A stretch of 64,000 nucleotides of DNA from Roridomyces roridus (GCA_029378245.1 JARKIF010000011.1:124001-188000); one strand, 5' to 3'; counted from the first letter of the stretch, positions 21,931 to 34,343 are shown. Notes: a model not told the origin generated them from the letters alone. Numbers and translations are program-made.

Positions 21931-23122
21931 TTAAATTGCAGATGCATCTAAAGCTTTAACTAGATTCTGAAGGCGATTGTCAGTCTTGTAAACCGATTCA
22001 AATCAATGCACGAACCTCCAGCGCAAAGAGATGGGAGTCGTGCGACTCGGGCGCGAGTTCTCTCACCGCGTCGGCGAGGCTGCAGAGATATTCCTATGGG
22101 ATTGGGGTTTAGAGTAAATTCCGAATCGTGATGAAAAGTGACCTTGTTGGGTCCAGAAGGCCCAACGGAGATCCATATCCGGTGGGCGAGCTCGGGGAGA
22201 GGCTCGGAGCCGACTGTTCGTTGGGTGTTGGTAGGGCAAGTGGAAGCAGCACGAGAACGCACTGAAAGAAGGGTTATCTTTACGCCCGACATAACACTGA
22301 CCAAGTGAGATTCGCAGAGGATCGGGGGAGCTTTCACGCACGTAAGCCTAGATAAGGTTGTCGTTGAGGATCAGGGCACGGAACAAAAACGGACATTTGG
22401 TATGATTATGGTTTCTCTGCCGTCGACGACGCCGTAGATGGGCATCGTTTCCATCGTGTAGCCGTCCTGAAAAGAAGTGAAAATGGCCGACAGGGCAGAG
22501 GAAGGGGCTACCTTTTCGCGATAGTCTAGTGTCCTGGCATTGGTGCCGTATACCCAACGGAGAGGGGCGTGTGCTTACCCAAGTAGGCTCGCACTTCGGT
22601 CTCAAATGCTGGGTCAATCGTGTAGGCAACGCCTGGATGGATCGCTGAGCGCGTCGCATTGGAATCGAAGAGAGATTCACCCCATACAGTGTCTTCGTCT
22701 GGAAATGCATCCTAGATTCTGGATCAAATGATATGTCAAGAAGTATAGATAAACTCAACTGAGCCAGAAAAGAGATCCCAGTCCTCCTTATGGACCAGAG
22801 TAACGACCCGACCAGGGTCCTTCCCTCTGATTAGCAGCTGCATGAGGCAGGGAGAGTCACGGACTCTGCACTACTACCTCAGGAGTACCCCGATGGTCGT
22901 GCGATGATTGAGCAAATCTTCTGACGTAGCCCTTGAGGAATCCGGGGACTTGGAGATTCAGACGACGAATGGCATCCGACAAAGCTGAGCACCTTGGTGG
23001 ACGACGTGCGGAGGCGGCTGGTGACGCTCCAATAAGGCCAGCTCGTGACTATGGCGGTAAAAGTATCGAACCTTGAAGATGAGCGAGCCATAGCCAAAGA
23101 CGACGAACGGCGCGGGAGACAT
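21931..23122 (-). CDS. ChaC-type gamma-glutamylcyclotransferase, 12 exons
   Basis: Exons (minus): 23122-23072, 23017-22993, 22948-22878, 22837-22760, 22711-22681, 22632-22579, 22525-22512, 22466-22395, 22296-22263, 22213-22143, 22093-22016 and 21966-21931; 204 residues, phases consistent throughout. Motifs: the substrate-loop FVVFGYGSLIFK near residues 6-17, GFLKGYVRRFAQSSHDHRG, PGRVVTL, EDTVWG, YVGRKDNPSF and ISVGPSGPNKEYL. These are hallmarks of the ChaC/GCG1 family, which cleaves glutathione to 5-oxoproline and Cys-Gly in the cytosol. The start ATG gives the usual few residues before the YGSL motif. One exon is 14 bp and another 25 bp. The junction between exons 8 and 9 is the least certain. 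Confidence 0.9.
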
Positions 23123-23765
23123 GGTGGCGGATGACAAAGGAAATCACGGATCAACTTGGCCAAACATTTGCCAAACATCATGCCACTTGTCTTCCTCCAT
23201 GATCCCACCCGTTCATCGACGACGAGTCCTAGTACGAAGGCGACTCTGGCGAACGCGACAGCCAACCCTACTGTCACCCTCCCACTACTTTGTGCATGTT
23301 TACATCGGAGTCCGGGTCAAACCCACTTGGAAACGGAACTTCAGAACTGACACTCCCAAGACACTCCCGCGCTGAAAACGACCGTAGTGCAACGCGTGCC
23401 TCGAACAACTTGAAGCACGTCAATACTCGTATGTCTTCCATGTCGATTGACGCTCAACAGTCGCCGTACCGCCCCAGTTTGGTCCCAGTCATGGACTTCC
23501 ATACCCGGTGACTTCAATGCGTTGGAAATTCGGGTGAAGAAATCTGGAAGTATCATCCTTCAAGTGCTGGATCCGCCTGTCAGGCGTAGGCTTGCCCGAC
23601 CTCCGTTCGATCCGGGTTCGTGGGTCTTTTTCCATAGTTGCCAAGCTTTTTCATGATCAATTTTGCCTTTTGGATTTCTCTGGGCAGTCTCGTCAAAGTC
23701 CCGTCTGTGTAATTGCAGCGTTGAGTTACGTGTTCGTTTGAAGCCCCATTGTCACGAATACCAAC
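23123..23765. other. Intergenic region
   Basis: It lies between the ChaC start and the 3' end of the flavin monooxygenase pseudogene. No coding region is supported. Confidence 0.5.
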
Positions 23766-25780
23766 CTACCCATGTTTACGCCGGTTCGCCTCCCTCTCCT
23801 CATGCAACGTAGCCAACTCATCACTGCTAATAACTTTGAACGGCCAGGTCAACCAGTTCCCTCCACTGCGCATGCTGGGAAGATACATATCACCAAGCAG
23901 ATCGTCCACGTATTGCGGCCACCTACAGCTCATTCAGCCTCCACAAGTACTTTACTCGAGGGAAAGAAATAGAAGACGCACGAGAAAAACGCAGAAAAAC
24001 TCGCCACCGCTTCGTTATCCGAGAAACTATGCTCGGGGTATCGTTTCCTCAACCAAGCCGAATCGCGCTCGGTCTGCTTGAGGGCGGATTCAGGAGAATC
24101 GGGAAGCTTCATCTTGTCTTGCATCAAGTGAAGAGATCCAGTGCGCCATGACTTCATATGTGTACCCGACGTTGGCGCTGACCTGCCCAACAGGATTCTG
24201 TTGGAATTCGAGATTGAAAGGTACGGCATGACTTACCACGGCACCGTTGATCGCAAAGTCTCTACGCAGCAAGTTCTTCGCTGGGATGATGCCCTTGTAG
24301 ATCGATGAAGACCATTTTGAATTTTCTGGATGCGCGGGTGGTGGGTTGGCCAGAGTTCTGTAATTTCGCCATTCATCCTGCGCGGGCTCATGGACCGGCT
24401 TATGTCTGTACAGTCCCAAGTCGGTCGCAGTGTTCTCTGAGGGAAGTGAGATTCAATTGAAGAATTCGAAGTACCTGAAGAAATGTTTACCGTCGAACAG
24501 GTCATCCCACGACGACGTGTACCCTGTAGCCAGGATTACAACGTTGGCATTCACCGATTCCCCGGTACTCAGGACGACGGAATGACCGCCCTCTCCATAC
24601 CCATTCATCCGCGCCGGAGCGATGACTTTGATTCTGCCACTGTTAACGAGGGCGTGGAAACCATTCTCCCGGAAAAGCCCCTCATCTGTGGAATGCGTGC
24701 TCCAGAAGGCCGAGTATGTGTTGCGGAAAGGGGAGTTGGGGGGTATCCGCATAAATTTGAACTGATCCAAGTCAAAGCGTGTCACAAGAATTTTGTGGGA
24801 CGACCACAAACCGAGTCTGCCCTAACTTTGTCCCACATTGCGTGGACCAGTATATTCCCGAGCCACGTCGTGTGCAAGAACAGTCTGGTAAAATTCAGTG
24901 AGTAGAATTCTTGCACGGACGGAAGACTTACTCGAGCCTCGTTCGCAAATGGATGTATGGAGTCAGCACCGAAAGCATTCTACATTCGGAATCAGATTTA
25001 TTCTGAGAGTGAAATACCAGCCCACGCACCGACTTTTGCGCATAAAATCGGGAAGGGGCGACGCTACCGCACTGATCGCGTCGGCCTTCTCGAATACCAG
25101 AGTCACATCACGGCCCACATTAGCGAGGCTGGTGCAAATACTGGCAGTGCACTTATGAGACGAAGATATGGTTCATCTGAGGACGTACTCTTGTGCTGAT
25201 TTACCACCTCCCACGACGACAACCGACCCGTTGGTGGAAAGGATCTCGTCTCTCCGGGAAGCAAAGTCCACAGAATGTATGACTGCACCGCAGAACCCCG
25301 CCTTCACGGCACTTGACGGGGAGCGCTGTTCAGGAATCTTAGGTCTACTAGTGCCCTAGATGGCAGCATAAGTCTCCGAAGGCGAAGAAAGAAGACATAC
25401 GACTCACCCCCGTGCACAACACAATCTTAGCGAAACGCAAAGTAGTGCCATGATCTGTGCCTATATCCCTCACGTTCACAACCCACGGCAAACCCTCTAC
25501 ATCCCCCTCCTCTCTCCTCACACCGACCACCTCCGTACGAAACAAGACCCTCCCCTTGAGAAACCTCTCCTCAAACTGCTCCAAATACCCCCGAATATCA
25601 TCCCCCGACAACCGTCCTCCGGTCTTCCCAGCGTCGGGCGGCACGGGCATCGGGAGCGCGGAGAACCCATACTCGTCGTGAACGCTGTTAATGTGCAGCC
25701 CAGCGTACACGCGCGAGGCGGCCCACGTCCCGCCGACACTGGCGTCTCGCGTGATGAGTTGGACGTCGAATCCGTCGCAC
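23766..25780 (-). pseudogene. Flavin-containing monooxygenase-like, 5'-truncated and frameshifted
   Basis: Readable exons on the minus strand cover most of an FMO-like protein. There is VGGTWA..VYAGLHINSVHDEYGFS near 25700, the NADPH-binding VVVVGGGKSAQE near 25210, a VILATGYTSSWDDLFDG segment near 24500 (the FMO-type ATGY) and a C-terminal part ending RRKHG at 23766. The first exon with the FAD-binding GxGxxG should precede the exon that starts at 25780. No such exon is found in the 300 bp upstream, where the sequence turns repetitive (GAGTCAGGA units). A one-base shift at about 24110, within HWISS..DKMKLPD, also breaks the frame. Both defects point to a pseudogene; the shift alone could be a sequence error. 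Confidence 0.7.
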
Positions 25781-25794
25781 CTACTCCTGACTCC

Positions 25795-25830
25795 TTGATG
25801 AGTCCTGACTCCTGAGTATTACCTGAGCGC
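25795..25830. repeat. Short GGAGTCAGGA/CTCAGGAGTC repeats
   Basis: Three near-identical units of about 12 bp sit exactly where the first exon of the flavin monooxygenase homolog should join. Confidence 0.5.
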
Positions 25831-26052
25831 ACAGCGCGGCGCGCGCTCAAAAAACTTGCAAGAGACGCATCGGGCGCGCCGCGATGAGTCAGACTCGGAA
25901 CTTGAACTTTGAAGGGCTAGGGCTCGGACACATCACGTGAGCTATCAATCATCACTCGGCAACTCGGATGCAATTCGCTGGCTTGCTCCGCGACACTCAT
26001 CTTCAAAGCTCCACTTTGGCTTCACTCCTATTGAGCCCTGTCTCCAGAATCG

Positions 26053-28037
26053 ATGTCTGAGGTACATCTGGATGTTGTTGCTCGAAGAGTAAGCGCCACA
26101 CCTGCCAGCGTCAGTCTTTTTAATCGACAATCGCCTGGGCAAGATTCTGACTCATTGACTGCTCCTCTCATCAGTACATCGCGAGAGCGCGGCACCAAAC
26201 CCGGGCAGGTCTGGGAGCTCTTTCCGATCTTTCAGCAGTTTGGACAGATGTTCCTGATACCGTGGAACTCGGCGTCGTCGACCTGTTTCTCTCCCACCTT
26301 CGCCCAGAGACTGTCCCAGAGGATCCTCCGCTGCAGGGGCACCTCGGCCCCGAATTCGCACAGCAATCGTTGATGGGGCTCACTGAAATGGATCGTCGCC
26401 TCGATGATCCAGAGTACCTTGAGCAGTCCGCTGCGATCCTCGCCGCATGGCCAGGAATCTTCAAGTGGGTGCACTACCTCTTGAAACAATATCTTGCATC
26501 CCGAGAACGCAACGACCTCCCCAAGTTGCACAACGTGTTTCGGTTTTTGGATTTCTACGCACAGTCCCAGCGGTTTATCGTGCCCATGGTCCTTACTCCC
26601 GGCTGTGTGGAACTCGTGACCGAGTGCTGGATGGTCGAGGATGCTTCGCAATTTGGGGCTGCAAAAGGCGATGGGATACTCTCTCGGGTCGCCACCATGA
26701 CATCCCGCACACTAGCGATCCTGCTCAACCAATCAACAGCCCGCGGCAAGGCTGATATCAACGAGCGGGTCGTTGAAGCCGCTGGAGGGGACGCTGAATC
26801 AGTCATGCAGCTGCTTCTACGCCGCACGAAACGGGCGATCAGGAGCGTCCGCACGCCCCAGGAGGCGTTTGGGCTGTTGTGGCACTTCAATCTAGCCGGC
26901 CAGCTTTGTCGGCCGGTACCCCCGCCTTTGCGACGCGCCTTCTTTGATGCGGGCGGCGTCGCGGTCATGACCCGCGCCTTTGTCGCCATATCGAGCGTCA
27001 TCCGCCAGCACTTCGAGGAGACTACTAGTACGGGAATGGCCCTGCTGAGTTCATGCATTATATTCTTCTCCCACTATCTCGAAGCCGACGACTACCTCTC
27101 GATCTTGCACGCCATCAAGGCGGGTTTGCTCCACGGGTTTCTCGAGTGTGCTCCCGCGATCTGGCAGATGGAACAACGAATCATTGACAAGGTCGTGGCT
27201 ATCGTGCGCGATGCGCTTCCTCCCTACCTGGTGTATTCTTCGGTCTTCGAGGCGATCCTTCCTTTCGTGGAGGCTGTGCAATCCGTTGCGCACTTCAAAC
27301 AGTCCCTAGCGAATCCCGCGATTGGAGCAGCGTTTGAGCCGCTTCTAACTTTTGCGGAAAGGCGGCGGCCTGAGCGGCAATTCGAGACGGGTAGGAACGT
27401 GGAGTCGGTTCGCAGTTGTGTAAATCGCGAGGTGCGTGTTCTACCCTTTTTCTCTCAAAAGTGTATAACATCCACCTTATTTTCAGTGCCAAAGGGTCGA
27501 CCTAACTAACAGTTTCAAGACTTGCAAGGCCTGCCAAAAGGTGTATTACTGCTCGCCGGAATGCCAGAAGATCGACTGGAAAGCTCAGCATCGAGAGTGG
27601 TGCAAGGTTTCGCGAGAGGAAGCCTCCGTAGGTAAGAAGTTTCCATACTACTGTCATGTTCGTCTGACCTGGGATATGTAATAGGACATCGTACGAGAAG
27701 CGACCAGAACAGCGTCCAACTCTTCGCGCAGCGGATGGCCATTCAGAATGTCGCAATCTTCCGCGACCTCGTGAAGCGCGACTTTCCAGGCACCCCCATT
27801 GAGAAGGTTGTATTGTGTATTGACTTCTCCACCATTCCCGAGACCTACAGTGTCAGCACTGATGGACCTGAGGAAGATCAACAAAGGATCCTCGAAGAAA
27901 GAGGTCGCGAGCGAGGGTGTCCAATCATGCAATGCTGCATGAGGAACGGGAATACGATGGAGTGCATTTGGCTGTCCGCTCCGATGAGTAATTTCTGGGG
28001 CACCGCGGGCGAACAGCTCATCGACGATGTTGTGTAG
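26053..28037 (+). CDS. MYND-type zinc finger protein, copy A
   Basis: Exons 26053-26088, 26175-27431, 27487-27631 and 27685-28037; 596 residues. A long helical N-terminal region (about 430 residues, Leu/Ala-rich, ARM/HEAT-like in texture) is followed by a MYND finger at about 432-470 (KTCKACQKVYYCSPECQKIDW ... HREWC). The first cysteines of the finger are reached by splicing at 27431/27487. A C-terminal domain of about 120 residues is unassigned. MYND fingers bind proline-rich peptide motifs. In agarics this architecture belongs to a large family of unknown role. A related gene lies 8 kb downstream (36415-38527). The tail-to-tail neighbour is a wax-synthase-like gene 144 bp away. Confidence 0.85.
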
Positions 28038-28181
28038 ACATTAGAATTCTGGCCGGGAATATACCTGCAGTGATCATGAGACGTTGGCCACACCTAATCT
28101 GGTTGGTTCATTCGAGATCGCGATAGTATATTAGAAGCGAGGTGAGTGCACGTCGCGGTTTCGATTCTCCACCTTCCTGTT

Positions 28182-29471
28182 TTAATCTACCTTCAGCGGC
28201 TCGAGAATCCACTCCCCCTTGACGACGCCCATAATCAAACTAATCGGAATCCCACCATCCGTCAACCCCGCACGCACAAGCGGTTCCTGCCAATACGGCA
28301 AAACCAACGCAAACCACCCAAGGGTCCACGCATACCCAACCAACCGCGCCCCTACGCTCCCTTCCAAGCGACCGAGCGGCGTCTTCCTCGCAAGTCGGAA
28401 AATCACGTCTTCCAGGGTAATACCGACAGCTTGGAGCATGAAGAAACTGAGGGCCCGACCGCGGAGGTGGTGCAGTGCCATGGATTCTGCACCGTAGTGG
28501 AGGAGAGCCGAGATGAAGAACCCGGTGTACAGACGGATGTACAGGGAGGGGAGAGTGCCCGGGGTGAGACCGAGCATTTTGTGAGCCAGGAATTTTCCGT
28601 GTGCGGACAGGCTCTGAATTCGTATTCAGAGGCGGAGACTACAGGGGTGAATTTATTGCTTACCCGGTGTAGCATCTGGTGCCACGCTCGGCTGGAGGAA
28701 GCCTCGTCAGCAACAAAGCAGGAGTAGAAGAAAGACGGACCTCCAAAACCGACGAATCGTCCACGCCTCTCGCGGACCGCCGAATAACATAGGCCACTCC
28801 TCCGGCCTCGATACGCCCACAACCACACTCAACACGCTGCCCAAAATCCCAATCATCTCGATGGCGCTATACGCCGACGCACCATACCCAATACAAGCCA
28901 CAGCCCGCCAAGCCCAGCCGTCCGCCATCCACCCCCGTCCATCAGCACGATACATCTCGTTCCATCTTACATGCAAATTCGCTGCATCATGCATGAGGAA
29001 GAAGGTCAACGCGCAGAGGAGTCTCTTGCAGATGAAGGTGGTGCGCGGGGTGGATGCCGGGGGATGTGCTGGGATGTTATGTCGGGGTTCGTGTGCCCAG
29101 CCGATGCCGCGTGGGGTGGATAAGAGGGATAACGCCAAACGCGTGCGGTCCCATAGCGATCTCTCCTCGACGAGTCGTTTGTCCACCGAGGAGGCGGGGT
29201 TAAGCGAGACTTGACGCAGTTCACGCTGGACGTCGGTGAGAAGGATGTAGTCAGAGGCGGCGAAGAAGTATGTGAGCCATTGGATGGAGAGGTAGTAGTC
29301 GCCTTCGAAGGTGCCTGTGCTGGTGAAGCAGAGGACGTAGGCTGTGAGTGCGAGGATGGGGATGAAGCAAAGTGGGCGGTAGGGTGAAGGGCGGACCACC
29401 AGAGGAACGAGGATTAGGAGGGAGTAGAGGCCCAGGAGCGATGGATTGAATGGATGCAGGGATGGAGCCAT
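28182..29471 (-). CDS. Wax-synthase-like membrane O-acyltransferase
   Basis: Exons 29471-28741, 28691-28664 and 28613-28182 give 396 residues. Many hydrophobic helices are visible from the N-terminus (LLGLYSLLILVPLVV, PILALTAYVLCF, LTYFFAASDYILL). The conserved FWSRAWHQMLHR motif (residues about 241-253) spans two introns, and a YTGFFISALLHYGAE segment with the catalytic-type histidine follows. This is the wax synthase / MBOAT_2 family, membrane enzymes that acylate alcohols; in fungi several relatives acylate terpenoids. The next gene, 334 bp upstream on the same strand, is an NmrA-like reductase homolog. The substrate is not predictable. Confidence 0.85.
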
Positions 29472-29804
29472 GTAGTTGCGGTCAGGCTGCGGCTTTACGT
29501 TTTTTGCAAATTGTAAAGTTTGATCCGCTGATGTCGGCCATTGCCGCCGTCAGCTTTTGACGTGGAGTTGAAATGTATTTCATCCAGACGTTCAACTCTT
29601 GTAATTTTTCTCGACAGTGAGCTGGAATAAGGAGCCGAATGTTAGGCCGGCTGAGTTTCTCCAAGTCCCGACTCCCGAGTTCAAAGTTGTACATGCACAA
29701 TGACATTGGGGTGGGCGTTTAGTGGACAGGGAGCGAGATGCGACTGCGTCGCCACTGGGAATTCACAGGAAAAAATTGGAGACAAATTGAATCAAAGCTC
29801 TCGA

Positions 29805-31110
29805 TTACGCGAACCGCTTTTTCAGCTCCGTCTCCACAAACTCCTCCATCGTCCCAAACTTGGCTCCCATCGCTATAAGCTCCGGATCAGGCACCTGCGA
29901 CGACGCGAAGAAGCCATTGTACTCTGACTGCGCCATGATCTGCAAGTGATGATGAATCTCGATCGATTGTTGCTTGAAGGTTGCGCAGGAACTCACCATC
30001 TCATCGTACCCCGCCATCCCGGTGGCCGGCGTGGACGTATAAGTAACCTCCTGTCCAAGAACTGTGGGCGTAGCCTCCGTCAACAATCCTGGGCTCAAAT
30101 CAACCTCATAATCCAGCTCACCTTTTCCGACAAGCGCCGCCAGCTCCGGATAAGTCATATTCGCCGTAACAACCGGATACACCTTGCCCGAAACTTTTTT
30201 GTCCGGATCGTCGTAGTTCTTGAACAACGCCAACGCAGCCTGTCCGACGTCTCGCCCAACCCAGGTCCAGGCCTGCAACGACGCGGTGTCGTAGAGCGGG
30301 TGGCTCATGTCGAGCTTGCCTGCAGGTGTCTTCTTGAGGAGGGGCATCATGGGTCTGTCGTGGAACGGTGAGTTGGTCGATCGTAAGTTTCGAACGGAGG
30401 GAAGGATGTACCTGTACAAGTTCTCGGTGAAACTCCCCAGATGCAAAGACGCGTTAGCCAGGCCAGAGGTACGGAGGTATTCCTCGATTTCTGATTTATC
30501 TGAATCTCTGCATCAGCGTCCATATCAACCCCGATTCAGAATTTCACGTACAGTCATAGGCGGTAACTTTGGTGTACTTGCCATCGCTAAGGTTCGTGAC
30601 ATTCGGAACGGAACTAGATGGAGAGGTGAAGGCGGGGAGGCTGCGGTTCGAACGAATACTTACCTGAAGACAACAAATTTGGCCCCAACCTCCTTCGCCG
30701 CATCGACGATATACTTGCCTTGAGTAATTTCGTCCGGGCCGTCGGCGTTTGGAACAAAGATACTGAGCGTCACCTACATGTAGTCAGCGTGCAAGTCCAC
30801 ATGATCCAGGACATGAGTCTTACAGCAAAAACTGCCTCGCTGCCTCGAAGCGCCGCCACCAACGACGCTTTATCCGTTGTATCTCCCTTGACGACGTCGA
30901 CCCCGCGCGCCTTGAGAGTCCGAGATTGCTGAGAGTCCGGGTTGCGTGTGATGGCTCGTGGAGTGAACGTCCCGTCTGCCAGCAGAGCTTCAACTACAGA
31001 CGCGCCTGGAAAACAATCAGTAAACTATACCTGCCGCAATCTGATGGCAGAGCTGACTGACCTTGGTTGCCCGTGGCGCCAAAGACAGAAACGATTCGCG
31101 AAGCGGCCAT
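29805..31110 (-). CDS. NmrA-like NAD(P)-binding protein
   Basis: Seven exons (minus): 31110-31062, 31005-30824, 30773-30664, 30613-30552, 30499-30412, 30354-29997 and 29939-29805; 327 residues. The N-terminus carries the atypical short-chain dehydrogenase dinucleotide motif GATGNQG (residues about 11-17), followed by a Rossmann pattern (ITRNP, VVKGD, FVVF). The active-site YxxxK tyrosine is not in its usual place; the equivalent segment reads TAYDYKSEIEEYLR. This is the NmrA/HSCARG group, which includes redox-sensing regulators and reductases. It is in tandem with the wax-synthase-like gene, but no shared function is shown. Confidence 0.88.
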
Positions 31111-32038
31111 TGTGAGACAATTGTAGAATAGGAGACTGGAAAGGGTGGTGGTGTGGACCTCCCATGTGTTGCATACTTATAGGCACAGCACGGTTAAATT
31201 ATCCGATCGGCCAGCTCGGTTGGACATCCGGGTTCAAATACGGATGACATCAGCAAGCACAGTTTCGCGGCGGCGCGTTCGGAAGGGCACACATGAGATC
31301 GTTTCACCGTCCGTGTCGGCAGAAAGATCCGTCGTTCACGGGATTGTATTCGCGGGTCCAGAAATCCTCTCCAAGCCCAGGAGAAATTGGGGATCGGGTT
31401 CGATTTGCACGTCTGCGCCAGAGGGACTGAGGGAGTACACAAAGCATCTTGTGTTACTCAGATATGGTGCGTGGCTGCAAAAAAGAAGGTAGTGAGAGGG
31501 GAACGTACTATACTTAGATGCGTGCTCAGCGATCAAAGCCTCCGCTGTTTAGTAGTCCGGTCCTCCCAATGCGCCAGATTTCCACACCTGGTCATACTCA
31601 ACCCAGTCTGATTCAAGGCAGAGAGAGTCGCCTCGGGTTCGTTTTCCAGTGAAGGAGGACTGGAACCACGGTTCTCGAGGGGATGGGCACGATCGCTTAA
31701 CACGCCAGTGACTGCGAGCAGCATCAATATCGGGCCAGAGATCGATTCGCAGTATGTAAGCCACAAGCTGAAGATCTGTTCTTCGAGCTCTGGGGTAGAA
31801 ATTTGACGATGGTGGCGGTGCGGAGGCAAGAGGCGACAAATAGGCGCAACCAATAGATACGCATCATGAGTTACATCAAACTCCGATGCGGCGATCAACC
31901 CTTGATGGCCAACCCTCGTCATCGTTACGTCATCCAACTCCACCTCTTCCTCGACCAACACGCACCCACCATGAGCAGAACAGACGAGCAGATTCTCCGT
32001 GCGCCTACAAAGACCTCGAGCCATTCTCACTTATACTC
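31111..32038. other. Divergent intergenic region
   Basis: It separates the NmrA-like start (minus) from the low-complexity gene (plus). Frames at 31533-32030 (minus) and 31145-31492 (plus) have no recognisable content. Confidence 0.45.
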
Positions 32039-32629
32039 ATGCCCTCGACAGCCGCTGACCTACCACCCCCACGAGCCCCATTCGCCGGGAACGTACCAAG
32101 CCACCGCGACAGCGGCCTCTCCCAGCTAAGCACACAAGCACAAGCCGGCTCCGAGCCATCCCTCCCCCTCCCAACGTCTTCGAGTGAGACAACCTTGACC
32201 TCGAACCTCAGCACCGTCGTACACACAGGACGTGAAGGATCACCACACCCCGTCGCGCCACTCCGAGCCCCACCAGCTCGCTCGGGATCGCGTTTCGTCG
32301 AGAGTGAGACGATGAAAACGCCTTCAGATCTATCATCCGATGGTACAGAATCCGTCATCGACTCGGTTGATCTCACCGCCGTGGGCGCGCCGGACGTTCT
32401 CGCCCCGTCTGCGCCTTCTGGCGTTATCCCCGCGTCGTCTGCCAGTACCCCGGGCGCTACCACCACCGTCCTCGACCCCGTTGCAGTGCGAGAGCGCGAT
32501 GCCGCCGCGGCTGCAGCCCACGCCAACGACTCGGAGGATCAGGATCGGGTTTCGCCGAAACCGAACCTCTTGCAGCGTTTGAAGGAGAAGATACAGGGTG
32601 GACATCATGGGGATGATGCCGATGCGTAG
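32039..32629 (+). CDS. Low-complexity Ser/Ala/Pro-rich protein, unknown
   Basis: A single uninterrupted frame of 196 codons from ATG 32039. The composition is Ser, Thr, Ala and Pro-rich with no ordered domain, and it ends in a basic/amphipathic segment (NLLQRLKEKIQGGHHGDDADA). A longer in-frame start exists at 31886, but its extra residues look non-coding. The protein is probably intrinsically disordered; no family is recognised. The C-terminal RLKEKIxGGHH stretch is the part most likely to be conserved. Confidence 0.55.
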   Translation: MPSTAADLPPPRAPFAGNVPSHRDSGLSQLSTQAQAGSEPSLPLPTSSSETTLTSNLSTVVHTGREGSPHPVAPLRAPPARSGSRFVESETMKTPSDLSSDGTESVIDSVDLTAVGAPDVLAPSAPSGVIPASSASTPGATTTVLDPVAVRERDAAAAAAHANDSEDQDRVSPKPNLLQRLKEKIQGGHHGDDADA

Positions 32630-32948
32630 GTTTGTTGAGCTGACTATTTCTTGTAATCTTGTGCTTTGTAGTATCATATCGCATATCGTCCAACGCTGCG
32701 ATTGTGGGTTCGATCCCCTCAATCGCCTTGAGGGATCACCATGTCGGCATTTTTGCAAATTCGAAAAGAGTCAGCAACTTTCGCTTCCGAATGTCTCACT
32801 TCGAGACATCTTCCACTGTCAACAATGTGCACTCCTTGAAATAAATATATACATGCATGCTAGACTCGCTGTTCATGCTGTGACTCGCGCGAGTTTAAAT
32901 ATATCCTCCCTCTCATTGGTTGTACACTTTTGTTACTGTCGTCTTCAC

Positions 32949-34343
32949 TCACTCCTTACCAGGACCGGCAGCCGACACATCATATACTCCCAGCTCACTC
33001 CGGAGGCTCCTCCCCGTCGAAATCGCCGACCGCGACGTGAACAAAATCATCTCCTCCAGGTCCGTGCTCGGATTCAAGGATGTAGATAGATTAGGGCCAA
33101 CGGAGATGAGCTCTTCGCTCATCATCATCTGTCTTGATACCATGAATACTATGACGGTTGGATATAGACTCTGCGTGCGAGAATCGATTAGTCAACGTTG
33201 AATGACGGCTCCGGTGTGGGACGCACGGAGATGTTTGGCTGGAACCACTCGAATTCAAAGTCCGGTCCGTAATACCCGAAGTCGCCGATCATGAGGAGGA
33301 CCTACGGGTCCGGCGGGGTGAGTGAAAGCAATGAATAGATAACGGGAAGGGATTGAAGAGTCAAGACACGCACCCAGAAGACGAGGTACAAACAACCACT
33401 CTCCATCAGTAAGACCAGCACGCTCTCCACCTTGGTGTTGGATCCGCCTGCACAGTTGAGGTATTTTTTGATATTCTGCCGATAATACCTGGGGGCCACA
33501 GGTAAGTACAATTTCCAGTTTTCCATGATGCAAGGACGCCTCCAGGACGAACCACAATTTATATGAAATCAACGTCGTGCTCGCAAAGTTCGTGATGAGC
33601 AGCGGGAACGTCCCGAGAAAGTTTTCTTCAAGGGTTTGGTAATGTATGTGCCGCAATTGCGAGTTGAAGTTGAACACGGCGAGGGTGAGGGAGGTTGCTG
33701 GCCATGATGGTGAGGCAATCAGTCTGACAGCGAGAAACCGAACGCACCACCCGTGGCGAGTAGACATACAAGCAGCCCAGCATGGACTATTCGATTGTTG
33801 GGCCATATCACCCACGCGCGCCATACGACGATGATATCGCTGAGGAAGTACTAGACGAAAACTTGAGAAACGAAGTGGGATTGCGTCGGGTCGGAGACTC
33901 AACAATTAACCTCCGGATCCAAGTTTGCGCCAGACCGAGCCGTTTCAGCAACATGGTCCGGTCGACGTATTCCGCAGCCAGACTGGAAAGCTGCACGATC
34001 ATCCATGCGAGATTGAGTGCGAGGTGGGCCGTGGCGCCAATAAGCATGATGAGGATAATACCCAGAAGAGCCTGTCGTGCGCGTTCTTTTCGGAGCCCCC
34101 TTCCTCTGCAGATCAATTAGTATGATTCCAAACAATTGTTGAATAGATCGCACATTAGAGTATAGCTGGTTATTATCCCGAGGCAAAGGAAAAGACCTGG
34201 GATAAATAGTCAGGTGTGAAGCCGCGACGCACATCGCACGCACCGTAAGTAACAGCCGCAGCGGTGATCTCAAGTAGTAATATTTTGAGGGCATAGATAT
34301 CTTGTCCATCGAGCCCGGGGCCTTGTGCGATTGCGCGGCGCAT
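32949..34343 (-). CDS. Multi-pass membrane protein of an agaric-specific family
   Basis: Exons (minus): 34343-34244, 34103-33904, 33850-33748, 33697-33553, 33488-33374, 33301-33227 and 33170-32949; 319 residues. Successive hydrophobic segments are visible (ILLLEITAAAVTYG, LLGIILIMLIGATAHLALN, FLSDIIVVWRAWVIW, FPLLITNFASTTLISYKLW, VLLMESGCLYLVFW, LYPTVIVFMV), six to seven helices. Conserved-looking patches are SDIIVVWRAWV and ESVLVLLMESGCLY. The order matches, from memory, a large family in mushroom genomes that resembles receptor-like seven-helix proteins but has no known function. A polar tail of about 60 residues follows the last helix. The second intron's acceptor (CAGAG) is chosen to keep the frame. 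Confidence 0.75.

Noticed and set aside
23766..31110. Complete biosynthetic gene cluster
   Set aside because: There is no core synthase (terpene, polyketide or peptide) and the monooxygenase is a pseudogene. Only an acyltransferase next to an NmrA-like protein remains.
31533..32030. 165-codon minus-strand frame between the NmrA-like and low-complexity genes
   Set aside because: Overlapping frames on both strands and no conserved features.
31886..32038. N-terminal extension of the low-complexity protein
   Set aside because: The extra 51 residues read like translated 5' leader. The internal ATG at 32039 is preferred.
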